From Hymenopellis radicata (taxonomy: Eukaryota > Basidiomycota > Agaricomycetes > Agaricales > Physalacriaceae): 64,000 nucleotides of DNA. Positions 10,826-21,244 of the stretch are shown in pieces. The notes under the pieces are model-generated. The model worked only from the letters and a program-made list of their open reading frames with translations, was not told where the DNA came from and did not search any database. Each line of letters opens with the position of its first letter. Within the stretch, counting starts at the first letter, position 1. The position numbers and the translations under genes are program-made. The stretch covers positions 62,001 to 126,000 of the forward strand of contig JADNRX010000015.1 of the NCBI GenBank assembly GCA_015501595.1. Reading direction: 5' to 3'.

Positions 10826-12236
10826 ATAGGCCCAGTAAACAAGGCTACCTCCTCTGCTGTCATCGTCTTTAGCTCAAAGGGATCATCGTTCTCTTCCTGG
10901 GTAAGTGAAATAGGCGCTGTGAACGCAGCTACCTCCTCTCGCGTCATGGTCCTTAGCTCAAATGGGTCATCGTCGTCTTGCTCCCCCTGCGTCAGTTGTC
11001 CCGTGCTGGGGAGTAGCGCGGCATCTTCCTCAGTAGAATCATCGTGAACGCTGGGCTCGGGATCTGTACAATATGTTCAAGGTATACTTTTCGTGAAATG
11101 CATGCAGCTAGCGCACCGTGCATTTCTTCATCTTCTCCGGCGCCGCTCTCCACGCTGTTGACTATATTGCGGACGCTATGAAAGAACGGGCTTGAGCTGT
11201 GGGAGGCCCACTGTAGATACAGCTCGACTTCAACTTCCTGGAATCGCGCCGTTCGCCATAGTTCAAACCGGTAAGGTCGAACACATGGAACGACTTCGTC
11301 TGTGTCCCGCGGGCCCCGCATAAAGGGAAATACGCGACTGGCAAAGAACCGGTCGACTCCAACCCACAACATTTCTATATATAATTGGTCCACAACGGCT
11401 CGAGCAACCTTATTGAGGATGCGCAAAGTGTCTTGAGGATGACCCCTGAGTGGAATGTTAGCACCTATGTTTCCGCTATAGCTCTGCTACTGCTTACCAG
11501 ATTAGCAGGATCTTCTTGTGCAAGCAGTTGATATAGAGCCTGACTCGGGCCTTTTCCTTCTCCAGACCTACTCGGGTACTGACCAGTTCATTTCTGACAA
11601 GGATTTGTCGTTTGACGTCCAGGTGTTCAAACGGGTGCCAGAACTGCGCGTCCAACGCCTTGAAAAGATTACCGTGAAAATCTCCGGGTAAGTATTGAGA
11701 AGCGGGAAGCGCGATTTCCTCATCTGCTCGATGCTCGGCATTCCTAGGAACATTGTTGATATCTAGCAGGGACGGGAAGAACGCAAAGCACGTACCGGAT
11801 CAGCGACAGTACAAGTCGGCAGAGAGCATACCAACCCATGTAGGTGGACAAGACGTCGAAGACTGCCCTGATTCGCGGCGTGTCCTCAACAAAGGACCTA
11901 TCGATATCGTCTATCGGGGGATCTTCCAGGTGGTCCGGCTTCCCTGTCTCTGCATCGCGAAGCTTTAGGCGCCGAAGCACAAAATTGGTACGTCTAGAAA
12001 ATGTATGCATCAGTATGTAACATGTAGCATGACAAGTTGACGTACTCCAAAGCGTCTTCCTCTGCCCAGCTTCTGGTTGATGAGGTCGGAGTCATCAGAC
12101 GAGCGGTATAAGCATTCAGGACTTCAAAGTTATCCTGTAGACATTGCTCCAGCATGTACTGGAAAGGAAGTCGTGTGCTCATGCGGGGTACAGTCGGACT
12201 GGCGGCGTTGGCAAGAAGCTCCTGAGTGAGCGACAT
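10810..12236 (-). CDS. Unknown 398-aa protein with duplicated C-terminal motif, five exons
   Basis: I do not recognise this protein. The spliced model is 12236-12046, 11993-11836, 11762-11498, 11445-11117 and 11063-10810 (minus strand). All four introns (about 52, 73, 52 and 53 bp) have GT...AG ends and the total of 1197 nt closes exactly in frame. The start is ATG at 12236 (MSLTQELLANAAS); an upstream in-frame ATG at 12251 would add five residues. The sequence is rich in charged and aromatic residues (e.g. HGNLFKALDAQFWHPFEHLD) without signal peptide or membrane segments. The acidic C-terminus repeats DDPFELxTMTxEEVAxFT twice, about 26 residues apart. tRNA-like repeats lie immediately downstream and upstream. 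Uniform splicing suggests an intact gene. Confidence 0.75.
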
Positions 12237-12525
12237 GGTATGTCGGAACAAAGCGGGGTACGCACCTCGGATAATTCCTCACTCAAATGCCGACAAGCCG
12301 AAGTAACACGACGTAGTCTCATGGCTCTCGTCTACATCGAACGCTCGTCTACATCGAACGCTGGCCAATAGCGTAGTCGTTATCACCTCTCAAGTGTCAC
12401 GTCGTTGGACCTAGAAGCGATTGAGTTTGGCGCAGATCTGCCGGGTCTCGCTGGATCTCGCTGGATCTCGCTGACATCCCGCGAATACGAAGTCTGATCA
12501 TACCGTTCACCCTCGCGATGAGTAC

Positions 12526-12618
12526 GGGTCAATAGCGTAGTGGTGAACGCGTCTGTCCAGATTACGTCGAAACAGAGTCCATGACAGAAGATCCTCGGTT
12601 CGATTCCGAGTTGACCCA
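12526..12618 (+). pseudogene. tRNA-Trp(CCA)-like gene or SINE head, copy 2
   Basis: Acceptor arms GGGTCAA and TTGACCC pair perfectly, the D arm GCGT/ACGC pairs, and the T arm CTCGG-TTCGATT-CCGAG is canonical. The anticodon region reads GTCTGTCCAGA, close to the usual eukaryotic tRNA-Trp GTCTGACTCCAGA but lacking two bases, then ~20 extra bases before GACAGAAGATC, as if an intron were present. It sits in the same repeat context as the unit at 10563-10825. A functional intron-containing tRNA-Trp is possible but the shortened anticodon stem argues against it. Confidence 0.5.
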
Positions 12619-12782
12619 TTTGTCGTAGCTGATACATTTTTAATTAGAAATCCTTAAGTCACACCACATTCTGAGCGAATACGTAGTCAAATTTTTCTAT
12701 ACAAATACAGGCGGGCACGGTAGAGTACATCATTTCAAGAAAAGGTGGCGTACAAGTCCAAAAAAACGGCGTCGGCGGTAAA

Positions 12783-15358
12783 CTAACCCTCTCTCATCAT
12801 CCAGCACCCAGCACGGAAGGCGTCAACAACGGCGTTCGGAACAGCATCACCGACTTCTGGATCATCACTCCAGAGCCCACAGTCCGCGCCCTGAATCTCG
12901 TTCAAGCACAAACGCGGTGGGCCGTCTTCTGACTCCATGATGCCGATGTCAATTCTGACAAAGAGACGGTACGTAGCGGAAAGTGGACCAGCGACCGCAT
13001 CCTCGATGTTGACCAGACGCTCGTAGATACGGGACGCGAATCGACGGATCTCCGACTCAGCCTCGAGTGTGCCATCTGTCTTTCCGCCAAGCCAGCGATG
13101 CTCGCGATCCACGGTCGGGTCCTCTGATGGAATACGGCCATCGAGTACCCTAGAGAATACGTTCTATGAGTACGTTCCACACGAAATAAGAACTCTTACT
13201 TGATATTTTTGAGGGGAGCCGTTTTCTGATACGCCACACGATGTACCTCCCAGTTTTGTGCCTTCTCGCGCCCGGGCACAGTATGTAGTGAGTCCACCAA
13301 AGCACCGTTGACAAAGAAGACGCGGACTTCACCGACACTGATCAACGCGTCGTTATACGGTACAGCAAGGTACATGGGAATGAATGGATCGCCGCCGCGC
13401 TCGGTGGACTTCCCAGTCTTCCTCCAAGACTCTTCGAAGCGCGAGATGTCAGACTGTCGTTTTCCAAATCCCTTGCTTGCAGACTTTCCAAGGAGAGCAC
13501 AGTCGGGCATGAACACCTCCTGAATCTCGGCAGTGAAGTCGCGTTTAATCACGTACGACTGCTCCAGTAACCTGCGCCCGAGCTTCTTATCGGTAACGCG
13601 GATTGGCGCCTCAGCACGTCCACCCGCGTTTAAGATGTCACCGCCGTACAGGAACGCATTGATAAACTTGCGGGTGGTCAGCGTCATCGCGCTAGGGCTA
13701 GGCCAGATAAACTTTCCGCCGGACACAAGGTTCTCGAGACTCTTGAGGGTCTCCTCTGCATTATCTCCTGCCCAAGGAGAAGCACGGTCAGCGGCGCCTG
13801 CTGCAGGGGGCCGACAAGAGCGGTGAGGTTTAGAATGACTTCGGCGTCCTGAATCTGTAACCACAACTTATCCGTAGGGTCGCGCGCCGTCAAGGCATGC
13901 ATTAGGGGACCGGAGGGGACATAGCGGATGTCGACACCCTCCAGCCACAAGCGCCGCGTGACCTCAATCTACATTATAACGTATCAGTACTTAACAGCGA
14001 ACAGCCAATGAAAAAACATGCCCATTCGTGGATGTAGTAATCTACGAGTTTACCTCGTCGCATCTCTGAGAAGCCCACCAACCTGCTCATGAAACGCAAG
14101 GAGCGAACGTACCGCTCCCAAGTCGCCGCGTTCTCGTTCGACAGATCCACAGTCATCTGGGTGAAGTACGGCAAGCCTATGTTCTGCTTATCCATCTGCT
14201 TCCCCACGTCTGGCTGCCATAAGTCTTCGTCCGTGTACTGTGACCAAACGCCGACGATCATCGTTTTCGGCAATCTTGCGTTCGGGAGGGGAGTGAATGG
14301 CGCCGTGTGACCGGCCTCATTGAGTGCGACAACGCGATAAACGATAGGAAAGATCGGCGCTCCTGCCTCGTCCACAGACAGACGCCCGAGACAACGTGTC
14401 ATGTCATCGTTACGCGTCAGATCCTCGTCAAGGGTCATGTCGTCTTCTTCAGGCGTCTGCTCTCTGCCTGAAGGACCGGGTGTAGCGTTGCGTGGAGGGA
14501 GCGAGCCGCAGGAGGCGCCGGTGGGAATGCAGGAGGAGGAGGAGCGAAAACTGGAGCGGGAGCAGTGAAAAACTGGGGCGGCACCACCCAAAAACTGCAG
14601 GGGAGCACCGAAACCACCTGCGGGAGCAGCGAAAACTGGAGCGGGAGCAGGTAAAGTGGGCGCGGGAGCACCAACACCGGTAGGAGGAAGAGCATAACCT
14701 GGAGGGTAAACGACGGGGGAGGAGCGTAGCCTGGAGGATAGGCAGCAAGGGGTACAAGCTGATAGCCGGGAAAGGCCGGGAGCGCCTGAGCAGCAGCAGC
14801 AGCACCTTGAGCAGGTGCAGGAAGAGGTACCGCGGCCCCTCGCTCCAGCGCTAACTCTCTGTTCCACGCCGGCGGAGCGGCTTGATTTGGCTGAGAGATA
14901 AGAGGCCAAACAGCGACTTGTTTGAGATCCCAATGCTCGTCCTCGTTCCGCGCAAAGTGGCCATCGCTGAAGGCGGACTTTGGGTGCTCCGTCAACGTAT
15001 CAATATTGGCAACCCAGTCCCTCCACTTAGGCGTAGAGTTGAATGCGTTGTACACACGCGTGCGATCCTGGTTCCGCCTGCGAGAGAGCGCGCTCCTCTC
15101 AAGATATCGGTAGAGGGGTTTGAAGAACCGTTTTATATCGTCGTCGTTGGCCGGTCTGAGCATCGCGGTGCCCGTGACGCCATGCATCTTGCAGTTCTGG
15201 TTGCACCAAGGGTGGGCGTCCCCGGTCTTAGGCTCAGTGTGATGACGGAAGTGGCCATGGACATCCATGTACGCCGGCATTCTGAAAGCAGCGGGGTGCG
15301 CGCACTCATGCCCACAGCATGAGAGAATCAGGAAGGCGTCGATATCGGCCATCTGCAA
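12783..15358 (-). pseudogene. Unknown Cys/His- and Pro-rich protein with multiple frame breaks
   Basis: Function unknown. The N-terminus (start ATG 15358 or 15352) has a Cys/His-rich stretch (CCGHECAH, HGHFRHH, CNQNC) that could bind a metal. A proline/alanine-rich linker at about 14800-14490 carries repeated YPPGYA and APAPVF motifs. An acidic stretch (TPEEDDMTLDEDL) and a long globular C-terminus ending MMREG follow. An intron at about 13195-13140 is plausible. The coding frame switches without a usable intron near 14715-14719 (G5), 14568-14572 (A5), about 14495, across the 14053-13970 intron, and at 13806-13810 (G5). Single-base indels, mostly in homopolymers, would restore a continuous protein of roughly 800 aa. 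It is either a decaying gene or one carrying sequencing indels. Confidence 0.6.
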
Positions 15359-15761
15359 ATGTGATGGTGGTGGCGGGAAGGAAACAGATCAAATCGGCGG
15401 GCATCGATTCTTATCCGGCGATTTCCGTGCACATTGAGTACGATCTAATCTAATCCGGCAAATTCCCTCGCAACAGTGTATTCATTCATTGTTAACTCAA
15501 TCCTATGTCTACACGTTAATGAATCCTCTATCTAAAACGTTCCACGACAAAAAAAAAAACGAAAAAAAATACCAACCAACGTCACGTGACTCGCCCGACC
15601 GAGTCCGAGCGAGTCACGTGACTTGCCGATCGTGGCCGACCGAGACCGGTTGACTGCGGCGAAGTCTCTTAAACTCGTACCACGACCACGCTTCAAGGTA
15701 CACGTGGAAAGGTATGGGTGCTTGACTGGCTTGTGTACTAACTTTTTCTTGCAGGTTTTTC
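15359..15761. promoter_or_regulatory. Divergent promoter with CACGTG palindrome
   Basis: This intergenic stretch separates the minus gene starting at 15358 from the plus gene starting at 15762. A 13 bp inverted repeat, GTCACGTGACTCG at 15581-15593 and CGAGTCACGTGAC at 15610-15622, has a 16 bp spacer and each arm holds a TCACGTGA E-box, the site type bound by fungal bHLH factors. Poly-A tracts precede it. A 5' UTR intron (GTATGG...TTGCAG, about 15712-15754) probably belongs to the plus-strand gene. Confidence 0.65.
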
Positions 15762-18418
15762 ATGTCTTCTCGCGGTGGGAGCGGTTCGCGCTCTAACCGC
15801 CCACGCGCTGGTAGTCATCTCTATATGGCGTCGTTCGCCGACCCTTCTGGTACGTTTTTCTTTTCCTTTTTTGGACATATGCGTAACTAACGTTCACACA
15901 GGTAGTCACCCTCCCTGGTTTGCCGACAGTGAGCAGCGGAACGCCTTCTTTCTTGCCGACTGGCAGGGTACAGGCGGTCTCACGGAATACCTCAACAATT
16001 ACAACCGCTGGCCCGATCCCGCCCCGCTGCCCAACTACGTACCACCGCCTATCGGCACGCGCTGGGACAACGAGCCCATTCCGCCCATGCTCGCATTCAC
16101 CGAGAACGCCGTCGCCTACGCGACCGAGCTCGACCGCATGGAAGGCGACGATCGTGTGGCCAACTTCCATTCCACAGGTGTCCATGTTGATGCCAGTGCA
16201 CGCTACGTCAACTGGCTCGATGACGAGGGACGCAAGCGTGGCTCTCTCGACTTTATGCTACGTCAAGGTATGCATTCTCTTGGTCTTCTTCCGTTGTGTT
16301 CCAAGGCGTTTTCAGATGCGCAAGCGCGAAGTCGTTGGCTGTACAAGCCGCGACACGTTCCCGAAGAGCCGACGGACAAGCAGGAGCCGATGGACGTGGA
16401 TGTACCGGCGACGCAGGAGGACGACGACGAAGACGACGTGCCGGTGGGTTCGCGACGCCGGGCTCGACGTGCGTACAAGTTCCGCGTTCATTTCAATTTC
16501 AGTTCTGACATATTCTGTTTAGAGATTGTCACCGAAGATGAGGAGGAAGACGACGAAGATGCCCGTCCTTCCAAGCGCCACCGCTGTTAGTACTTATTTC
16601 CTGCTTGAAGTATTCTCTGTAACGCGTTTTCAGACTCGGAAAGTGTAGACGGTAGGCGGTCTAAGGCCCGACGCGACTCCGAGCAGTCTGACGAGGAGCA
16701 GGAGATGATTGCAGTGGAGACGGGGGCGAGGCAGGAGGATTCCCGACGCAGCAGTAGAACAGCTCAAGGTGTGTTCATTTTCTCTGTTATTTTCAGTTTC
16801 AGTTCTGACATACTTTTTAGACGACGACAAGGAGGAAGACCGGGGACAAGACTCCCCCCGCCGCAAACTGCGCCACCGTTAGTAGTTATTTAGTGCTTCA
16901 TGTATTCTCCCTTGCATCTCTTACCTGTTTTTTTCCATTCTCTTTTTGTTTTGTCTTATCGGGCCCTGATGTTGTCCTAGATCAGGACTTCTCCGCCCCG
17001 CCAGCAGCATCTATTCCACATCTCGACTTGACACAGCTTGGCAAGTCTGCTAAGCCGTCTCGTCTCCGTGGTTTCAATGGCCGTGTCAGTTCGTCCTCTT
17101 TTTGGTCCGTTTTTTGTGTTGATCGTGCACAGGTTATTCCTTCACTCGCCGTCTCCAGGACTCGCAGGACTCCATTCACCCGCAATGATGATGAAGGCAT
17201 GCTCCTCGTCTGTTTGTATTCTGAATTCTGACATGTTATTTCAGCGGTATCAGACTCTGAAGAAGACATGCCGTACAATGTAACGCGTCCCTCACAGGTT
17301 GTTCTTTCAGAGGCCGTCTCCACGACTCGCACGGCTCCATTCACCGGCAATGATGATGAAGGCATGCTCCTCGTGTTTTTGTATTCCCAATTCTGACACG
17401 TTATATCAGTTATCCCCGACTCTGAAGAAGACATGCCAGCGCCTCGCCAGGCTTCCCACGGCACGGCTTTAAAGCGTTTCAATCTACATATTTCGGCACC
17501 CCCGCGTCGTCGAAACTTACCGGATCTTCTCCAAGCCTGCCGGTCCGATGCCCGTGTTTCCCAACAAACTGTCTCTGGTTCAGATGTTGGCTCCAGCACC
17601 TCCACCGTGAGTTTCTCACGCATTTTATTCTGAATAGTCTGTTGATTGGATACAGCGTGATCCTTCTCCCGGCGCCTCGTCTATTCGCGCGACATCCGCT
17701 ACTCCATCCAGCGCGCTGCCCGATTTTGATCAGAAAATGGGTGATGACACCGACGTTCACGGCGGCAAGGGTGCCTTGCAGGGATCTGAACAGGACGCTT
17801 TCGCACAAGAGACCCAGACGTCTGCAAACTCCCGTCTATCGAACGGCTCGGATACTCCCGGATTTGACTGGCCCGACTTTCTTGCTGACCGTGCCAAGAA
17901 GGATGAAACCCCTCCTGCCAAGAAGACTCACAGTTCTCGAGGACGAACACGGTCCCCAACCAAGACGACTCCTGCCCGGGGCAAAGCAGTACGCACCAAG
18001 ACAGCTCGTTCCCGGGGCACAGCAGTACAAACACAGTCTTCCTCTCGTCTCTCTCTTCCCTGGCTGGACGCCCTATTTAGCCAGAAGGCGCTCACCCTTC
18101 TCCGGGCTGATCTTTTTGCTCACCATGGGCCGACACCGAGTTTCACTTGGCTAGACGCCGTACTTCCTCATCTATCTTCTCTACCACAGACGCCCAGTCC
18201 AGAAACCGTCTCTTACCTTCGTAATGTGAGTACTTCAGTCCTTGCCTTTTAATCACTTTTTCATTTTTTCGCAGTTAATCCCCAACGCGTCTCACTTAAA
18301 GGAAACTTTAACTACAATGGGTTACACTATATCCCACCGTAATCCTGACAACACTATAGATGACATATATGGTGCTCTTGCCGCTCACGTAACCTACTGG
18401 ATTCGGAACATAATCTAA
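15762..18418 (+). CDS. Unknown 685-aa charged protein built from duplicated exon modules
   Basis: Function unknown. The model has twelve exons: 15762-15849, 15902-16267, 16316-16468, 16523-16585, 16634-16768, 16821-16877, 16981-17084, 17133-17196, 17245-17361, 17410-17606, 17656-18225, 18275-18418. The sum of 2058 nt closes in frame. The N-terminal ~150 aa look globular (HPPWFADSEQRNAFFLADWQ). The middle is acidic and arginine-rich with NLS-like runs (SRRRARRAYK-type, SKRHRH) and the C-terminus is again globular (LPWLDALF...GYTISHRN). A nuclear, partly disordered protein is likely. Two introns use GC donors (G|GCATGC at 17197 and 17362). Exons 8-10 contain a 165 bp exon-intron duplication, and exons 4 and 6 with their flanking introns are also related. 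Confidence 0.8.
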
Positions 18419-19069
18419 CTGTACTTAGACGTATCACAAACAAAAATGATGGTTGCGCTAATAATACATTTATTTTTACTTCTTAAGAACATTCAACCGC
18501 CTGTGAGAGCGTTACCCTCAAAAGCGCACCAGTAAGGAACACTTACATCATGCGCCTCTACTCCGACTTCGGCTTCGTTGGCGCAGAGGGAAGATGCTGC
18601 ACAAGGTCAGCCATACACAGATGGAACGGCAGAAAGAGACTCACCGCTACAGATGTCGGGCAGGACGCCTGGCCGCAATCGCGGTCGATGATCGGAGTCA
18701 GAGGTCTTTCCGCAGTCGCATCCGGGTGAGGCTTGTGGCTACAACCTAGGCAAAGACATTAACGACGCGGTCAGGCAGGCAGCAGACAAAGTCACCCGCT
18801 AGCGGCACCGAGGTAGTAGCGAAATACATGATAGAACGTGTTTCTGCTTCACATTGCCCTTCGTCAAAGTTCTTTATACTGTTCACAAGCCCGCGCTGTC
18901 GCCGGCGTATCTTCATTCTTTTCACTAGCCCGCGCTGTTGCCGGCGTACATTCATTCGGTATTAACGGACTGGGGGGGACGGGGAGCCGCCTCGGAAATC
19001 ACCGAAGAACCAAAGGCTGCGTCCGGCACTTTGCCGTTCTCGTCTTGGCATCCAACCATCACTGCGAAC
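18419..19069. other. Intergenic region with a tandem promoter-proximal repeat
   Basis: No gene is evident. About 120-190 bp before the PP2C start, a ~35 bp unit (AGCCCGCGCTGT(C/T)GCCGGCGTA) occurs twice in tandem at about 18890-18957. The remainder is unique sequence with no tRNA or obvious element. Confidence 0.6.
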
Positions 19070-19676
19070 ATGGCATCTCAACGAGATATTACTGCCACCG
19101 CCTTCACCTTTGAGGGGATGGACATTCATTTAGCCAGCCTCCCAACGAAAAACGAGGATAGAACCACGATCTTGCCGTTTGAACATGGGACCATAATCGC
19201 TATTTTTGACGGTGCATACAGAGCCATTTTTGCTCCTTTGTTATTGCTAACCCTTTTTCGTCCAGGTCATCTTACCGCTGAGTTGTCAGAGTACGCGTCA
19301 CAAGTCCTTCCCCGCGCCATCGCCGACCGCATTTCCGCGGACATCCATGGTAGTCTTGACATTCCAGACATCATGAAGTCGGAGATTAAACGATTCGATG
19401 ACTCGCTCCTGGACAAGTTCACGAAACTCTTTGCAAAGGGCGAGGACTTTTCCCATGAGAAGTGGAATGACGCCAGCGAGTTGTATGCTGTCATAGGCTA
19501 CCGAGGGAGTCAAACCTTCGATGATTCACGCTTAGCCATCGTTGGCTCGACGGCCGTTATCGCGTTCATTAATAGCGCCAGGACGCACGTCTGGGTGGCA
19601 TCGCTTGGAGACTCTGATGCAGGTACGCGTATATTTATTTATCTACTAACAAGCATACTAAGTCGCCGTCAGTATG
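19070..19676 (+). pseudogene. PP2C-type Ser/Thr phosphatase, truncated by LTR
   Basis: Metal-dependent protein phosphatase (PPM/PP2C) family, N-terminal part only. Exons are 19070-19211, 19266-19622 and four bases of a third exon from 19673. The introns at 19212-19265 and 19623-19672 have GT...AG ends. Visible motifs are an early acidic stretch (KNEDRTT), IAIFDGH (metal-binding DGH motif, here DGHLT rather than DGHxG) and HVWVASLGDSDA (family LGDSRA motif). Immediately after the third acceptor the coding sequence runs into an LTR at 19677. The distal motifs, including the later metal-binding aspartates, are absent, and the sequence beyond the far LTR does not continue the protein. Non-functional as a phosphatase in this form. 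Confidence 0.8.
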
Positions 19677-20112
19677 TGTGAATCGAGCGTCCGATTCCAC
19701 CCAGTTCTAGGACCTCTCCGCTTGGAGGATACGTGTATGACCTGTCAGAAGGTCGCGTGGCCGTAGGCGAGGCGCGTCGGCGCGTAAGACAGGGCGTACG
19801 GCGGACATGAGATGGTCGTAAAGGTCGTAAGGGTGCACTCTGTAACCCAAAGGCTGGGAGCTTGTCACCCGAGCTCGGGGAGCCGTTCACACGAGTGCTC
19901 AGCGGGCCTGGCGTGACGGTTATCGGTATACAATCGTGAAGGGACTTAAGCCATCGACGGGAACAAGACGGGAGAGAGACAGACGAAACAGACTGGAGGC
20001 AACGACAATGATAATTCTAACTAAGGTACTCTGACACGACAAACACATATGTAATCTGGCTTAGTCATCGAACCTCCCACGATTCCGATTCCAGCATCCC
20101 TATCCTATCACA
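19677..20112 (-). repeat. 3' LTR of the LARD-like element
   Basis: About 436 bp, begins TGTGAATCGAGC and ends CCTATCCTATCACA on the plus strand. It interrupts the PP2C gene four bases into its third exon. Flanking pentamers (GTATG on the left here, ATGCC right of the other LTR) do not match. Confidence 0.9.
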
Positions 20113-20124
20113 GTGCCCCCCAAT
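20113..20124 (-). other. Polypurine tract
   Basis: The minus strand reads ATTGGGGGGCAC directly before the LTR start TGTGATAGG. G-rich tracts at this place prime plus-strand DNA synthesis. Confidence 0.65.
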
Positions 20125-21244
20125 CGTGGAAGGGGAGATTTAAATGGCCTGGGTTAGTTGGTTCGAATACTTCGACTGAAATTCTGACTGGCATAGAGGT
20201 CAGAAATTTCGCGAGAAAATTTGAGCCTCTTGATTCCAACAATCAAGGCTCAAACTGTGATGCAACGGCACCTCGTCGGCGTGTCGTTCCTGTTCGATCC
20301 GCCACACTTCCGAGACTCAAGTTACTATTGCTCTTCGCGATATCCCTTCACTAGGTTGATGCCAAGTGACAATAGCTCCTTGGAGAATCTCGCCATGTCC
20401 AGGAGGCAGGAGCGGCTACATCAGTATGGCATTGGCTCTCTGTGTTCGCCACGTTATGTTACTAGCAGATGCAGTAACGGCTCCTGTGCTGATGCTATCA
20501 GGATTCGGACAACAATGGTCCTCGGGTGCTGTACTCGCCAACTCGCTTCCTAGATGCCCCGTGATGATGGCTCCTCTGGGGAGCTCGCCATGTAGGCCTT
20601 GTTGTTGTCCGATGACAGGAGCTTACTACATATCTGCAGCAGTATGGCGTTGGCTCTCTGTGCTCGCTGCTCGCCAACGAGGCTGGTGTAGTAACAGCTC
20701 CTGGGCTGACGCCATCTGACACTGATGATCTCCGGTACTGCGATTGCCACCTTGCTAGTAGGCTGACTTGCCATGCACGTCACCTACTACCCCCACAGCC
20801 CCCCAAATTAGAAGTGAATTCGCTGCACAGAGCACGGATTTGCTTCTGATTTCCAAAAAAAAACAAGCGAGCTCGGAAGAGCTGTGGCCCCCCAGACAAC
20901 GTATGCATGCCATCGTTGCTCATAATGTGGAAAAAAAAACGGAGCAAAATCAAGGCGGGTCCCAGGTAATCAACCACTGTCCCGGTCGCTGATTGAAGTG
21001 GATGGCTGAATTGTTTCTCTTTGAAAGCGGAGCTACAAGCTCGACACTAACAATACTGCCAGAGAGCAAAAACCCAACCATGTGGTATCGGCCTTTGAAC
21101 GTTCGCCCCCAGACCAAGGGAAGGGCTCCTAACATTCGAACATACAGTGTAGACAACTCTCGTTCTGAATGGTAGCTTCCAAGTCATGGCGGAGCTGATA
21201 ACAGTTCTGATTGGAGCAGAGGAGCTATGAGCTCGACAGTGCAA

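Noticed and set aside
14882..15322. 146-aa plus-strand ORF opposite the Cys/His-rich gene
   Set aside because: Antisense shadow of a GC-rich coding exon.
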